A stretch of 64,000 nucleotides of DNA from JBBQNY01 sp038255255 (GTDB lineage: Bacteria > Pseudomonadota > Gammaproteobacteria > Xanthomonadales > Ahniellaceae), in NCBI GenBank assembly GCA_038255255.1, contig JBBSLL010000010.1, positions 10,484 to 74,483 of the forward strand. Direction: 5' to 3'. A program made the translations under genes and the position numbers. The notes beneath the pieces were generated by a model, which ran no database searches, had not been told where the DNA came from, and worked only from the letters and a program-made list of their open reading frames with translations. Positions 24,907 to 33,906 of the stretch are shown piece after piece (position 1 is the first letter of the stretch; each line of letters opens with the position of its first letter).

Positions 24907-27009
24907 ATGACTGTTACAACTCGACGCAGTGCAATCGTCAAACCGCTGGTGTTGGCCATCACGCTTGGCCTCGGGTTTGGCTCGGCGGCTTTCGCGCAAT
25001 CCAGCGACGGCAGCGATGGCAGTGACAATTCGATTCGCCCCGCGCCCGCGCCGGTCGACATCCGCGATTCGATCTCCCGGTTCATCATTCGCTATCACGC
25101 CGACACGCCGGAGCGCGAATCCGACCAGGCAGGCGCAAGAGCTTCGGTCGCCAACGCAGCACGCGCGGGATTTTCGGCGCAACACCTGCGTCGACTCGGT
25201 GTTGGAGCGGACGTGATCAAGCTCAACCAGGCAATGACGCGCGGAGAGGCCGAGTCCTTCATGCGCTTGGTACAACTCGATCCGAGCGTGGAATATGTCC
25301 ACATCGACGAACTCATGCAGGCCGTGTTGACCCCCAACGACACCCGCTACAACGAGCAGTGGCACTACTTCGAGGCGACCGGTGGCATCAATGCGCCGGC
25401 GGCATGGGACGTCGGCACCGGCTCGGGCACCGTCGTTGCGGTGCTGGACACCGGAATCACGAGCCACACGGAACTCAACGCGAACGTGGTCGCGGGCTAC
25501 GACATGATCGCCGACACGGCGGTAGCGAATGATGGCAATGGACGCGACTCCAATCCCGCCGATCCGGGCGACTGGACCACGGGGCAGTGCGGCCCCGCAT
25601 CGAACTCGAGCTGGCACGGCACGCACGTCGCCGGAACGGTGGCAGCGGTCACGAACAATTCGGCGGGTGTGGCCGGCGTGGCGTATAACGCGAAGATCAT
25701 GCCGGTTCGCGTCCTCGGCACCTGTGGTGGCTACACCTCCGACATCGCCGACGGCATCACCTGGGCGTCTGGTGGCTCGGTCAGCGGCGTGCCGGCCAAC
25801 AGCAATCCGGCCGAAGTGATCAACCTCTCGCTGGGCGGCAGCGGTGCGTGCGATGCCACGACGCAGAACGCCATCAACGGCGCCGTGGGCCGTGGCACGG
25901 TCCTGGTGATCGCCGCGGGCAACAGCAACGCCAACGTTTCGAATTTCAACCCGGCCAACTGCAACAACGTGATCGCGGTCGCCTCCACGGATCGCAACGG
26001 TGCGCGATCGAGCTTCTCCAACTACGGGGCGTTGATCGATATTTCGGCCCCGGGTTCGGGAATTCTGTCCACGCTCAACTCGGGCACCCAAGGCCCGTCC
26101 ACGCAGAGTTACGCTTCCTATAACGGAACTTCGATGGCCGCGCCGCACGTTGCGGGCGTAGTGGCACTCATGCAGGCACGCGCCGTGAAGACGCCGGCCG
26201 AGGTCGAGACCAACCTCAAGAACACGGCACGCGCCTTGCCAGGCGCGTGCTCCGGGGGATGCGGTGCGGGTATCGTCAATGCGCGCGCAGCATCGGACGC
26301 CAACGCGGGTACCACGCCACCGCCCCCGCCGCCGCCGACGGGCGGGACCCTCACCAAGGGCGTTGCGGTCACGGGGCTCGGGGCGAGCACGGGTACATCG
26401 CTCAACTACACAATGGTGGTTCCGTCGGGTTCGACGAACCTGACTTTCACCACGTCTGGCGGCACGGGCGATTCCGACATGTACGTCAAGTTCGGCTCGT
26501 CACCGACCGACACGGTGTACGACTGCCGTCCGTACCTGTCGGGCAACGCCGAGACCTGCACCTTCGCGGCGCCATCTGCGGGCACCTACTACGTGCGGCT
26601 GAAGGCCTACAGTACGTTCTCGGGCGTTTCCCTGGTCGGCAACTACACGGCCGCTGGCGGCGGCGGTCAGTCATTCTGGGAGAACCAGACCGACTTCGCG
26701 ATCAACGACAACAGCACGGTCGACAGTCCGATCACGGTCAGTGGCCGCTCCGGGAATGCTCCGAGCACACTCAAGGTGGGAGTAACCATCTACCACACCT
26801 ATAAAGGCGACCTGCGGGTCGACGTGGTGGCCCCGGACGGCACCTTGTACAACATCCACAACCGCACTGGCAGCAGCACCGACAACGTCATCGGCACGTT
26901 CACCATCAATGCGTCGAGCGAACTGGCGAACGGTACCTGGAAGTTGCGTGTGAACGACAACGCCGCCGGCGATGTCGGCCGCATCGACAAGTGGAGCCTG
27001 CAGTTCTAG
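24907..27009 (+). CDS. Secreted subtilisin-like serine protease (S8) with PPC and P domains
   Basis: A 700-residue exported protease. The signal peptide ends at SAAFAQSS (about residue 31). The propeptide-like region runs to about residue 145, and the S8 domain to about residue 460, with the Asp-His-Ser triad in VAVLDTGITSHTEL, SWHGTHVAGTVAA and GTSMAAPHVAGVVALMQ. A PPPPPPP linker leads to a bacterial pre-peptidase C-terminal (PPC) domain (VPSGSTNLTFTTSGGTGDSDMY) and a C-terminal proprotein-convertase P domain (WENQTDFAINDN to GRIDKWSLQF). PPC domains are usually removed after type II secretion. ATG 24907 gives a normal signal peptide. A strong terminator follows. Confidence 0.93.
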   Translation: MTVTTRRSAIVKPLVLAITLGLGFGSAAFAQSSDGSDGSDNSIRPAPAPVDIRDSISRFIIRYHADTPERESDQAGARASVANAARAGFSAQHLRRLGVGADVIKLNQAMTRGEAESFMRLVQLDPSVEYVHIDELMQAVLTPNDTRYNEQWHYFEATGGINAPAAWDVGTGSGTVVAVLDTGITSHTELNANVVAGYDMIADTAVANDGNGRDSNPADPGDWTTGQCGPASNSSWHGTHVAGTVAAVTNNSAGVAGVAYNAKIMPVRVLGTCGGYTSDIADGITWASGGSVSGVPANSNPAEVINLSLGGSGACDATTQNAINGAVGRGTVLVIAAGNSNANVSNFNPANCNNVIAVASTDRNGARSSFSNYGALIDISAPGSGILSTLNSGTQGPSTQSYASYNGTSMAAPHVAGVVALMQARAVKTPAEVETNLKNTARALPGACSGGCGAGIVNARAASDANAGTTPPPPPPPTGGTLTKGVAVTGLGASTGTSLNYTMVVPSGSTNLTFTTSGGTGDSDMYVKFGSSPTDTVYDCRPYLSGNAETCTFAAPSAGTYYVRLKAYSTFSGVSLVGNYTAAGGGGQSFWENQTDFAINDNSTVDSPITVSGRSGNAPSTLKVGVTIYHTYKGDLRVDVVAPDGTLYNIHNRTGSSTDNVIGTFTINASSELANGTWKLRVNDNAAGDVGRIDKWSLQF

Positions 27010-27036
27010 GCAACTTGCGGTTTCGATGAAGCTTCG

Positions 27037-27066
27037 GAAACCCCGGCTTGGCCGGGGTTTCTTTTT
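27037..27066 (+). terminator. Strong rho-independent terminator of the protease gene
   Basis: A perfect 11-bp stem (27037-27047 with 27051-27061, loop TTG) runs into TTTTT, 28 nt after the stop codon. Confidence 0.9.
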
Positions 27067-27182
27067 GAGGCGGTGCAGGCGTCCGAAGGCAGTGCGCCTT
27101 CACGTTCACCTTATGGGCTTTCGATCAAGGTTGCGAGGATAAGGTGATCGCGTAAATCACCCTCACGGCCTGGAGAACTCGC

Positions 27183-27722
27183 ATGCGGCGTCGACAACTG
27201 GTACTTGCACTTGCTTCAGCGGGCGCGCTCACGGCACTCGTGGGTTGTGACCGCCACGGCGTCGCCCACGCCGCCGCCGCAGCGCCCCAACGCAGTACGG
27301 GTGATTTTCCGCCTATCGACAGGACCCGCGAGCAGTGGGGGAAACTGCTGCCGCCGGATCGCTATGCCGTGCTTTTTGAACACGCGACGGAGCGACCCTT
27401 TTCGAGTCCGCTCGACCGCGAGACGCGTCCCGGAACATATCTTTGCGCGGCATGTCGATTGCCGTTGTTCCGTTCCGCCGACAAATTCGACAGCGGCACA
27501 GGCTGGCCCAGTTTCATCCGGGCCATACCGCGACGCACCGGCACCCGCCGCGACTTCAAGCTGATCCTGCCGAGAGTCGAATATCACTGCGCCCGCTGCG
27601 GCGGCCACCAAGGTCACATATTCGATGACGGCCCTCCGCCGACGGGGCAGCGCTGGTGCAACAACGGTCTCGCACTCTTGTTCGTCCCTGCGACCGACGA
27701 GCTACCCGCGCTGCTCACCTGA
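27183..27722 (+). CDS. msrB: Exported peptide-methionine (R)-S-oxide reductase
   Basis: MsrB reduces methionine R-sulfoxide in proteins. The 179-residue sequence has both zinc CxxC pairs (YLCAACRLPLF and YHCARCGGHQGH), the substrate motif FDSGTGWPSF and the catalytic Cys in GQRWCNNGLALLFVP. Unlike cytosolic MsrB it begins with MRRRQLVLALASAGALTALVGC, a signal peptide with twin Arg and a lipobox, so it is probably a periplasmic lipoprotein, perhaps Tat-exported. Its electron donor is not in the window. Confidence 0.93.
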   Translation: MRRRQLVLALASAGALTALVGCDRHGVAHAAAAAPQRSTGDFPPIDRTREQWGKLLPPDRYAVLFEHATERPFSSPLDRETRPGTYLCAACRLPLFRSADKFDSGTGWPSFIRAIPRRTGTRRDFKLILPRVEYHCARCGGHQGHIFDDGPPPTGQRWCNNGLALLFVPATDELPALLT

Positions 27723-27838
27723 TCGGCCCCAGGAGATCGCGCGTCGGCGTTAAGCAGGGAGTCCGGCATCCGTTGCTACGGTTCGCTCCGAACCGGGACG
27801 CGGCGGCAGGCTAGTTTGTCGACCGTTCGATAGACCAC

Positions 27839-29077
27839 ATGCGGAGAACAAACGCGAATATGCGATCTGGCCGCGCAATCGCTGACACTGGCGAAGCGGA
27901 TTCCGCGGCCTCGCGCGTTGTTTCGACCGGGGAGCGAGAAGAACCTTCCCCGCAGCGTGTGAAGTCGAAGCGACTGGAATCACTGGCGCGCGTCAACACA
28001 CTGATCAGTCGCGTCCTGAAGCGGGACGCGGCGAGCCGGCCGGGACACATCGCGGCCTATCGGGGTTTCTCGGACTCGTCAGGCGCCGAGTTGATGGGGA
28101 GGGTTCTGGCTTCGCCTCCGCCTGGCGTGCCGGACACGCACGGCAACCGGTGGAGGAATCTGCGCGAGCAATGGGCCCGTTTCGTTAGTGAAGGAATCTC
28201 GGGCGTCTCCCTGGAAATCTCGTGCAACGGTCTCACGCAGCGCACGGTGACAGACGCCGAAGGCTATTACCGGGTGCGCGTCCCCATGGCGCCGCCAGAC
28301 CATCGCAGTCTCTGGAGACGGGCCGAGGTCAGGATTCCCGGATCGGAACTGTCCGCCTGCCACGAGATCCTGGCGGTCAGCGAGGAAGCATCATTCGGCA
28401 TCATTTCCGATATCGATGACACCGTGCTCGACAGCCAGATCGTGGACTGGAAGTCGACCGCAAAGTTGACGTTCCTTCATAACGTCAGAACTCGCAAGCC
28501 ATTACCGGGCGTGGCGCAACTGTACTTGAGCCTGCAGAAGGGCCACGCCGACGTCCCCGTCAACCCTCTTTTTTACGTGTCCAGTTCACCGTGGAATCTC
28601 TATGACCTGCTTGAAACCTTCCTGGTCCTCAACGGAATTCCTCCTGGCCCCATGCTCCTGCGTCATTTCGCATTCGGACCGGAATTTTTCCGTGGATCAG
28701 GCGGTCACGCGCAAAAGCTCGAGAACGTTCGAACTCTGTTCAGCCGCTACCCGGATATGAAATGGGTCCTGGTGGGCGATTCGGGGCAGGCCGACGCACA
28801 GATCTATGCACAGGCCACCCGCGAATTCCCTGATCGGGTTCTCGCGATTTACATACGGGACGTCGACCCCGAGACTCACTCGGTGTTCGACCATGGGGTA
28901 GACAAGATCATGTCTACCGTGTCGGGCACGCCGATGCTGCGGGTGCGCGATAGCGACGCAATTGCCGAGCACGCCCGTTCAATCGGGTTGCTGCCGGCCT
29001 TGCAGGTGGCCATCGTCGAGGCTGAGGTCACGCGCGACGAAGCGTCGCCTCCACAGGTCGATCCCCCTTCTTCCTGA
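27839..29077 (+). CDS. App1/DUF2183-type phosphatidate phosphatase
   Basis: A 412-residue protein with the App1 phosphatase-catalytic domain known from yeast actin-patch protein App1 (Mg2+-dependent phosphatidate phosphatase, HAD-type). The catalytic acid cluster reads IISDIDDTVLDSQIVDW (about residue 195). The family blocks FYVSSSPWNLYDLLETFL, FRGSGGHAQKLENVRTL and WVLVGDSGQADAQIYAQ follow. An N-terminal region (about residues 85-180) resembles a beta-sandwich (GVSLEISCNGLTQRTVTDAEGYY). No signal peptide is visible. An alternative start lies at ATG 27860. The native substrate in bacteria is not established. Confidence 0.87.
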   Translation: MRRTNANMRSGRAIADTGEADSAASRVVSTGEREEPSPQRVKSKRLESLARVNTLISRVLKRDAASRPGHIAAYRGFSDSSGAELMGRVLASPPPGVPDTHGNRWRNLREQWARFVSEGISGVSLEISCNGLTQRTVTDAEGYYRVRVPMAPPDHRSLWRRAEVRIPGSELSACHEILAVSEEASFGIISDIDDTVLDSQIVDWKSTAKLTFLHNVRTRKPLPGVAQLYLSLQKGHADVPVNPLFYVSSSPWNLYDLLETFLVLNGIPPGPMLLRHFAFGPEFFRGSGGHAQKLENVRTLFSRYPDMKWVLVGDSGQADAQIYAQATREFPDRVLAIYIRDVDPETHSVFDHGVDKIMSTVSGTPMLRVRDSDAIAEHARSIGLLPALQVAIVEAEVTRDEASPPQVDPPSS

Positions 29078-29153
29078 TCTGGTTAGGAGCGCACGTTCTG
29101 TTGCATAGTCAGGGTGTTACGCGATCAAGTTCGAGTAAATTCAGAAACCTGCC

Positions 29154-29633
29154 TCAGGATAGAACGGCACCCAGGTCGCCCCCGATCTTCTCGGGGGTGT
29201 CCGTGGGCGCGTATCGCGCGACGACCCTGCCCTCCCTGTCGATGAGGAACTTGGTGAAATTCCACTTGATGCCCGAACTCCCCAGGAACCCGGACTTCTG
29301 CTGCTTCAGCCATTGCCACAGCGGGTGGGCGCTGGGACCGTTGACGTCCACCTTGGCGAACATCGGGAAGGTCACGTCGTAGGAAAGGGAACAAAAGTTT
29401 CGAATCTCTTCAGCATCTCCCGGTTCCTGATGCCCGAACTGGTCACAGGGGAACCCCAGCACCGCGAATCCTTCGTCCCTGTGATCCCGATAGAGCTTTT
29501 CGAGTCCCGTGTACTGGGGTGTGAAGCCGCATTTGGATGCCACGTTGACGATCAAGAGTGACTTGCCGCGATAGAGGTCCAGCGACTGTGCCTGGCCGTC
29601 CAGGGTGTCGGCGGAAAAATCAAAGGCATTCAT
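29154..29633 (-). CDS. Glutathione peroxidase family protein
   Basis: A 159-residue thiol peroxidase of the glutathione-peroxidase fold. The catalytic tetrad is visible as Cys in VNVASKCGFTPQY, Gln in LGFPCDQFGHQEPG, and Trp/Asn in IKWNFTKFLID. Cys replaces selenocysteine, so the physiological donor is likely thioredoxin (BtuE-like) rather than glutathione. ATG 29633 gives the usual N-terminus; an upstream in-frame extension has no family similarity. It is convergent with the App1-like gene. Confidence 0.92.
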   Translation of the reverse strand: MNAFDFSADTLDGQAQSLDLYRGKSLLIVNVASKCGFTPQYTGLEKLYRDHRDEGFAVLGFPCDQFGHQEPGDAEEIRNFCSLSYDVTFPMFAKVDVNGPSAHPLWQWLKQQKSGFLGSSGIKWNFTKFLIDREGRVVARYAPTDTPEKIGGDLGAVLS

Positions 29634-29716
29634 GGCAGTGGCTCCGGGCTCGATGGGGAGCAATTTAGCGCAACTCCCCAGTGCGATAGATACGGTGAGG
29701 TGGAGCATTGCCCATG

Positions 29717-29746
29717 AAAAAGCCCCGGTCGTTGCCGACCGGGGCT
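29717..29746 (-). terminator. Rho-independent terminator of the cold-shock gene
   Basis: A perfect 11-bp stem (29721-29731 with 29736-29746, 4-nt loop) is followed on the minus strand by TTTTT, about 40 nt after the csp stop. Confidence 0.88.
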
Positions 29747-29785
29747 CGAATGACGCATCAGCGTGGGCTGACCGGCGTGAGGCGA

Positions 29786-29995
29786 TTAAACCGCCTGTAC
29801 CTGATCCGCCTGCAGGCCTTTCTGGCCCTTGACCACGATGAAGCTGACCTTCTGGCCTTCCTGCAGCGAACGGAAACCGTTGCCCTGGATGGCGCGGAAG
29901 TGCACGAAGAGATCTTCGCCGCTCTCGGGGGTGATGAAACCAAAGCCCTTAGCGTCGTTGAACCACTTTACGGTACCAGTCTGACGATCCGACAT
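29786..29995 (-). CDS. CspA family cold-shock protein
   Basis: A 69-residue OB-fold RNA chaperone. RNP1 (KGFGFITP) and RNP2 (DLFVHFRAI) are intact, in the order GTVKWFNDAKGFGFI..LFVHF. Csp proteins bind single-stranded RNA and melt secondary structure; some are cold-induced, others constitutive. A strong AAGGAG precedes the ATG. A candidate promoter ~150 nt upstream would give the long leader typical of cold-regulated csp mRNAs, and a terminator follows. Confidence 0.95.
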   Translation of the reverse strand: MSDRQTGTVKWFNDAKGFGFITPESGEDLFVHFRAIQGNGFRSLQEGQKVSFIVVKGQKGLQADQVQAV

Positions 29996-30153
29996 GAAAC
30001 AAACTCCTTGAAACAGTTGAAAACGATACGCGATGACGAACCCTCGAAATCGCGACTGAGTTGCAAGGAGTGAGCGATGTGACGATGAAGCGGATCGTAG
30101 ATCTACCGCATCGGGTCACGATTCACAGTGACCCATGCAAACACAGTGGACGC

Positions 30154-30181
30154 ACCATACCGCAAACGCCCCAAAATGCAA
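30154..30181 (-). promoter_or_regulatory. Predicted sigma-70 promoter of the csp gene
   Basis: On the minus strand TTGCAT (30176-30181), a 16-nt spacer and TATGGT (30154-30159) would start a transcript near 30147, leaving a ~150-nt 5' leader before the csp ATG. This is consensus-based only. Confidence 0.4.
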
Positions 30182-30225
30182 AAGCACCCCCGTCGCCGTT
30201 CAGCCTCGGTTGACGCCTAGCTTCC

Positions 30226-30864
30226 TCACTGCCTTGGGTCCACGATGCCGTGGCGGACGGCCAATCGGGTCAGGGCGACGTCGTTGTCGACGCCGAGCTT
30301 TTCGAACACGCGGTACTTGTGCGTCGCTACGGTCTTGGCGGTGATGCACAGGCGCTTGGCAATGCGCGGCATCGTTTCGCCGCTGGCGATCAGGATGGCG
30401 ATCTCCAGCTCGCGGGGCGTCAGCTTCTCGAACGGAGAATCCGTCCCCTCCAGTGCACGCAAGGCCAGCAGGCGCGCGATGTCGACGCTCAGGTAACGCT
30501 GGCCGTCGGCGACCTGCCGTACCGCCTGCACCAGCTCTTCTTTCGGACAGGCCTTGGTGACGTACCCGGCCGCGCCCGCTTCCAGCAGGCGTCGCGCGAA
30601 CAATTCGTCGCCGCTCGCAGTGACGGCGAGTATCCGGCTCAGCGGTTGTCCACGGAGGATGCGGTGGGTGCATTCAAGACCGGAGATTCCCGGCATCTGC
30701 ACATCCATCAGCACCACATCGGGTTTGAGCTGGCGCGACAGCTGGACCGCCGCCTCGCCATTGTCGGCTTCACCGACTACCTCGATGTCGTTTGCCTGGC
30801 CAAGGATGAGCCGGAAGCCCGCGAGCACCATGGCATGGTCATCGACCAGCAGGATCTTGATCAT
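30226..30864 (-). CDS. uvrY: UvrY/GacA-type two-component response regulator
   Basis: A 212-residue NarL-family regulator. The receiver domain (about residues 1-120) has DDH (acidic pocket), the phospho-acceptor Asp in VVLMDVQMPGISGLE, and Lys in GYVTKAC. The LuxR-type helix-turn-helix follows (SPFEKLTPRELEIAILIASGE to TAKTVATHKYRVFEKLGV). The block DNDVALTRLAVRHGI is characteristic of UvrY/GacA, which activates CsrA-sequestering small RNAs. The partner kinase BarA/GacS is not in the window. It lies 27 nt after pilZ and may be read through from that operon. Confidence 0.88.
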   Translation of the reverse strand: MIKILLVDDHAMVLAGFRLILGQANDIEVVGEADNGEAAVQLSRQLKPDVVLMDVQMPGISGLECTHRILRGQPLSRILAVTASGDELFARRLLEAGAAGYVTKACPKEELVQAVRQVADGQRYLSVDIARLLALRALEGTDSPFEKLTPRELEIAILIASGETMPRIAKRLCITAKTVATHKYRVFEKLGVDNDVALTRLAVRHGIVDPRQ

Positions 30865-30891
30865 TGTCTGCGCGTCCTTGCGTGTGTGTGG

Positions 30892-31254
30892 TCACATCGT
30901 ATGCGTCAGGCGATCGGCGTTGAGCGCCCCCGCGAGAATGCCCTCGATCTTGCCCTTTGCGGCTTCGCCGTCGGCTGCGGCGTTGAACTGCACGCCGATC
31001 CCCGCGGTCCTGTTGCCTTGCGCCCCTGGGGGCGTGACCCAGATGACCTTTCCTGCCACCGGAAGTCGGTCTTTGTCTTCCATCAGCGAAAGCAGCAGGA
31101 AGACTTCGTCGCCGAGGTGGTATCGCTTGGCGGTCGGAACAAACAGGCCGCCCCCGTTCACGAAGGGCATGTAGGCGTTATAGAGCGCGCCCTTGTCTTT
31201 GATCGACAACGACAGGATGCCTTGTCGCGGCGTCCCACCCGTAGCGGTATTCAT
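30892..31254 (-). CDS. pilZ: Type IV pilus assembly protein PilZ
   Basis: A 120-residue PilZ of the pilus type: ILSLSIKDKGALYNAYMPFV, then GGLFVPTAKRYHLGDEVFLLL and PVAGKVIWVTPPGAQGNR, align closely with Pseudomonas PilZ. This class lacks the c-di-GMP-binding RxxxR loop but is needed for pilus biogenesis through PilB/FimX interaction. The start overlaps holB by 4 nt (ATGA), the same holB-pilZ order as in Xanthomonas and Pseudomonas. Confidence 0.94.
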   Translation of the reverse strand: MNTATGGTPRQGILSLSIKDKGALYNAYMPFVNGGGLFVPTAKRYHLGDEVFLLLSLMEDKDRLPVAGKVIWVTPPGAQGNRTAGIGVQFNAAADGEAAKGKIEGILAGALNADRLTHTM

Positions 31255-32246
31255 CTTGAAGCCCTCACCTTGGACCGCACACCCGACTGCGGCATCCACC
31301 GACGCAACCACTCCACCAGCAGCAACTCGTGTCGCAGAGGCGCAGAAAGCTGCGATTGCAGACGTCCCAGGTCATCGAACGAGCGGCTAAGCTGCTCTAC
31401 TTCGAGGTGTCCGGTCAAGCGTCGCATGCGGACATCCGCCGGATCGACGCCTCCTGCCAGCGTTCGCATCGAAATCCGGATCAGATGCAGCGCAATGTCG
31501 AGGCGTGCTCCCAGATGCGCGTCGCTGCACCACCGTCGGGCGATTTCGCCCGCAGAGCCTGCACCGGTCGTCATCGCCAGGAGGTCTTCCAGCACACCCT
31601 CCAGCACGCGTTCGCTGCGGGCGATCGACAACGCTTCGCCGGGGTTGCCCGCCGCCAGTTCGACCGAACGGATCGCCAGGTCCCGGTCGATGCGCTGGTC
31701 CAGCATCCACTCCAGTACCTGTTCCCCGGCAGGCATCCGCACATCCAGTCGCTGGCAGCGGCTACGCACTGTCGCAAGAAGCCTCGAAGGCTGGTCCGCT
31801 ACCAGCAGGATCACAACGGAAGCGGGTGGCTCCTCAAGGGTCTTGAGCAGGGCGTTGGCGCTGCTGGTGTTGAGCGCGTCGGCCGGGTCCACCAGCGCGA
31901 TCCGTCGCCCTCCCGAGTGGCTCGACTGTGCCAGCCGCTCGCCGAGCGACCGCACTTGTTCTATCACGATTTCGCTGCGCGGAGTCCCGCGATCGTTGAG
32001 TTCAAGCCCGATGCGATAATGGTCCGGATGGGTGCCGGCGCGCAGCAGGTGGCAGCCCCGGCATTGATCGCAGGCGTCGCCACCTGGCGAGCGGTCCTGG
32101 CAAAGCACCACGCTGGCAATTCGTTCCGCGAGCTTTCGTTTGCCGAGCCCGGCAGGGCCGCCAATCAGCCACGCATGGCCGAGGCGTGATGCATCCAGCG
32201 CCGCGACGAAGCGGCTGTACGGGGCAGCGAGCCAGCTCGCACTCAT
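31251..32246 (-). CDS. holB: DNA polymerase III subunit delta'
   Basis: Delta' is part of the clamp-loader complex. In 331 residues, the AAA+ fold shows HAWLIGGPAGLGKRKLAERIA (degenerate P-loop), a zinc-binding Cys cluster (CDQCRGCHLLRAGTHPD), VDPADALNTSSANALLKTLEEPP, and a sensor-1-like LVADQPSRLLATVRSRCQ. The start overlaps the tmk stop by 1 nt (TGATG), and the stop overlaps pilZ, so translation is coupled through tmk-holB-pilZ. Confidence 0.94.
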   Translation of the reverse strand: MSASWLAAPYSRFVAALDASRLGHAWLIGGPAGLGKRKLAERIASVVLCQDRSPGGDACDQCRGCHLLRAGTHPDHYRIGLELNDRGTPRSEIVIEQVRSLGERLAQSSHSGGRRIALVDPADALNTSSANALLKTLEEPPASVVILLVADQPSRLLATVRSRCQRLDVRMPAGEQVLEWMLDQRIDRDLAIRSVELAAGNPGEALSIARSERVLEGVLEDLLAMTTGAGSAGEIARRWCSDAHLGARLDIALHLIRISMRTLAGGVDPADVRMRRLTGHLEVEQLSRSFDDLGRLQSQLSAPLRHELLLVEWLRRWMPQSGVRSKVRASR

Positions 32247-32899
32247 CAGCAGCGCGCCTCATGCGGTGAACATTTTTCGGCCAGCAGGCCGGCCATCGCA
32301 GCGACGGCAGCCGCCGCGACGGCATCTGGCGCCTCGCTCGCATCGAGCACGCGAAAGCGGTGCGGTTCCAGGTTCGCGCGGTCCAGATACACGAAGCGAG
32401 CACGCTCGAAAAAGGCGGCATCCTGCGATTCAATCCGGTCGGCGCGATCCCCGCGGGAAGCGAGCCGTGCGCGCCCTTCCCACACATCGAGGTCCAGTAG
32501 CAGGGTCAGGTCGGGGCGAATGCGTACCACGCGTTTTTCCAGTTCCGAAATGAACTCGCGGTCCATCCCGCGGCCACCGCCCTGGTATGCGTACGAAGAA
32601 TCGGTGAAGCGATCGCTCAGTACCCATGCGCCTCGCGCAAGTGCCGGTTCGATGACTTCGCGCACGAGCTGGGCGCGCGACGCGAACATCAGCAGGAGCT
32701 CGGTGGAGTCGTCGAGGTTCGCATGCAAACTGTCGAGCAACAGGGCACGGATCGCTTCGCCGGCGGCCGTGCCACCTGGCTCACGCGTTTGCACCACTTC
32801 GAAGCCCGCGCCCTCCACCGCTGCGCGGACGCGCGAGATCACCGTGCTCTTGCCCGCGCCCTCGCCTCCTTCGAAAGTGACGAATCGTCCGCGTTTCAC
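32246..32899 (-). CDS. tmk: Thymidylate kinase
   Basis: Tmk phosphorylates dTMP to dTDP. The 217-residue protein has the P-loop FEGGEGAGKST, the DRX motif (LSDRFTDSSYAYQGGGRG), QTREPGGT, and an Arg-rich LID (SRGDRADRIESQ). The start is GTG at 32899, overlapping the mltG stop (GTGA). The tail after residue 195 is Ala-rich and variable. Confidence 0.95.
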   Translation of the reverse strand: MKRGRFVTFEGGEGAGKSTVISRVRAAVEGAGFEVVQTREPGGTAAGEAIRALLLDSLHANLDDSTELLLMFASRAQLVREVIEPALARGAWVLSDRFTDSSYAYQGGGRGMDREFISELEKRVVRIRPDLTLLLDLDVWEGRARLASRGDRADRIESQDAAFFERARFVYLDRANLEPHRFRVLDASEAPDAVAAAAVAAMAGLLAEKCSPHEARC

Positions 32900-33906
32900 T
32901 TTCGTCCCAACTGAAACCGCGCCACCGCCGCGTTGTGCTCCGCAAGCGTGGCGGAAAATTGATGGCTGCCGTCGCCGCGCGACACGAAGTACAGCTCGTT
33001 GCCGGGCTCGGGGTCGACTGCCGCAGCGAGTGCAGCGGCGCCCGGCAAGGCGATCGGCGTGGGAGGAAGCCCCGCGCGGGTATAGGTGTTGTAGGGCGTG
33101 TCGGTCCGGAGGTGCGCGCGCGTGATGTTGCCCGCATACGCTTCGCCGATTCCGTAGATGACGGTGGGATCGGTCTGCAACAGCATGCCCAGCTTCAAAC
33201 GCCGGGCGAACACGCCCGAGATGCGGCGACGCTCGGCGGCAACGCCCGTTTCCTTCTCGATGACCGACGCCAGCACGAGCGCCTGCTCCGGAGTATCGAT
33301 GGGGATGTCCGCCGCACGCTTTGACCAGGCGGCAGCCAACTCGCGATCCAGCGCGGCGGCAGCACGTTTGAGCACGTCCATGTCGCTCTCGCCGCGCACG
33401 AATGCATAGGTCTCAGGCAGGAACCGCCCCTCGGGATGGACGCCGGGCTTGCCCAAATCGCGCATGAGGGTCGTGTCGTCCACGCCTGCCAGGGACTGCC
33501 GGAGGTCAGTACGGCGCGCGAGTTCACTGCGCAACTCGCGTACGTTCCATCCCTCCACGATGGTGAAACGGTATTGGCGCACGCGACCCTCGTGCAACTG
33601 TCGGAGCAGGGCTGCAGGAGTGGTTCCGGGCGCCACCTCGTACTCACCGGCCTGCAGGCGCTTGGCGGTGCCGCTGCGCCAACCGAGCGCGCGCCAGTAC
33701 CAGGGATGGCTTCGGGTCATCCCTTGCGCGGTCAGATTGCTCACGACGCGCGCAAAAGAATCCCCGCGCTGGACTTCCAGCACACGCGGTGCGTCGCCGA
33801 CGGCCAGCGAAGAGGCGAGGAAGCGCTGGTAGTCGAACCACAGCCACGCGCCCCCTGCAAGCACCGCCGCCAGTAGCAGCAAGCCTGGTGCGCGCAGCCA
33901 TTTCAT
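32896..33906 (-). CDS. mltG: Endolytic murein transglycosylase
   Basis: MltG (YceG) is an inner-membrane lytic transglycosylase that cuts nascent peptidoglycan. The 336-residue protein has one N-terminal membrane helix, a LysM-like region (VQRGDSFARVVSNL), and the catalytic YceG domain with the conserved Glu in LVLASVIEKETGVAAER. LLQTDPTVIYG and DTPYNTYTRAGLPPTPI are family signatures. It sits between pabC and tmk as in many gammaproteobacteria, and both junctions are 4-nt overlaps. Confidence 0.95.
   Translation of the reverse strand: MKWLRAPGLLLLAAVLAGGAWLWFDYQRFLASSLAVGDAPRVLEVQRGDSFARVVSNLTAQGMTRSHPWYWRALGWRSGTAKRLQAGEYEVAPGTTPAALLRQLHEGRVRQYRFTIVEGWNVRELRSELARRTDLRQSLAGVDDTTLMRDLGKPGVHPEGRFLPETYAFVRGESDMDVLKRAAAALDRELAAAWSKRAADIPIDTPEQALVLASVIEKETGVAAERRRISGVFARRLKLGMLLQTDPTVIYGIGEAYAGNITRAHLRTDTPYNTYTRAGLPPTPIALPGAAALAAAVDPEPGNELYFVSRGDGSHQFSATLAEHNAAVARFQLGRK

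Noticed and set aside
24585..25088. 167-residue minus-strand frame near the protease start
   Set aside because: Antisense to the protease signal region, without family similarity; retained only as a possible antisense RNA region.
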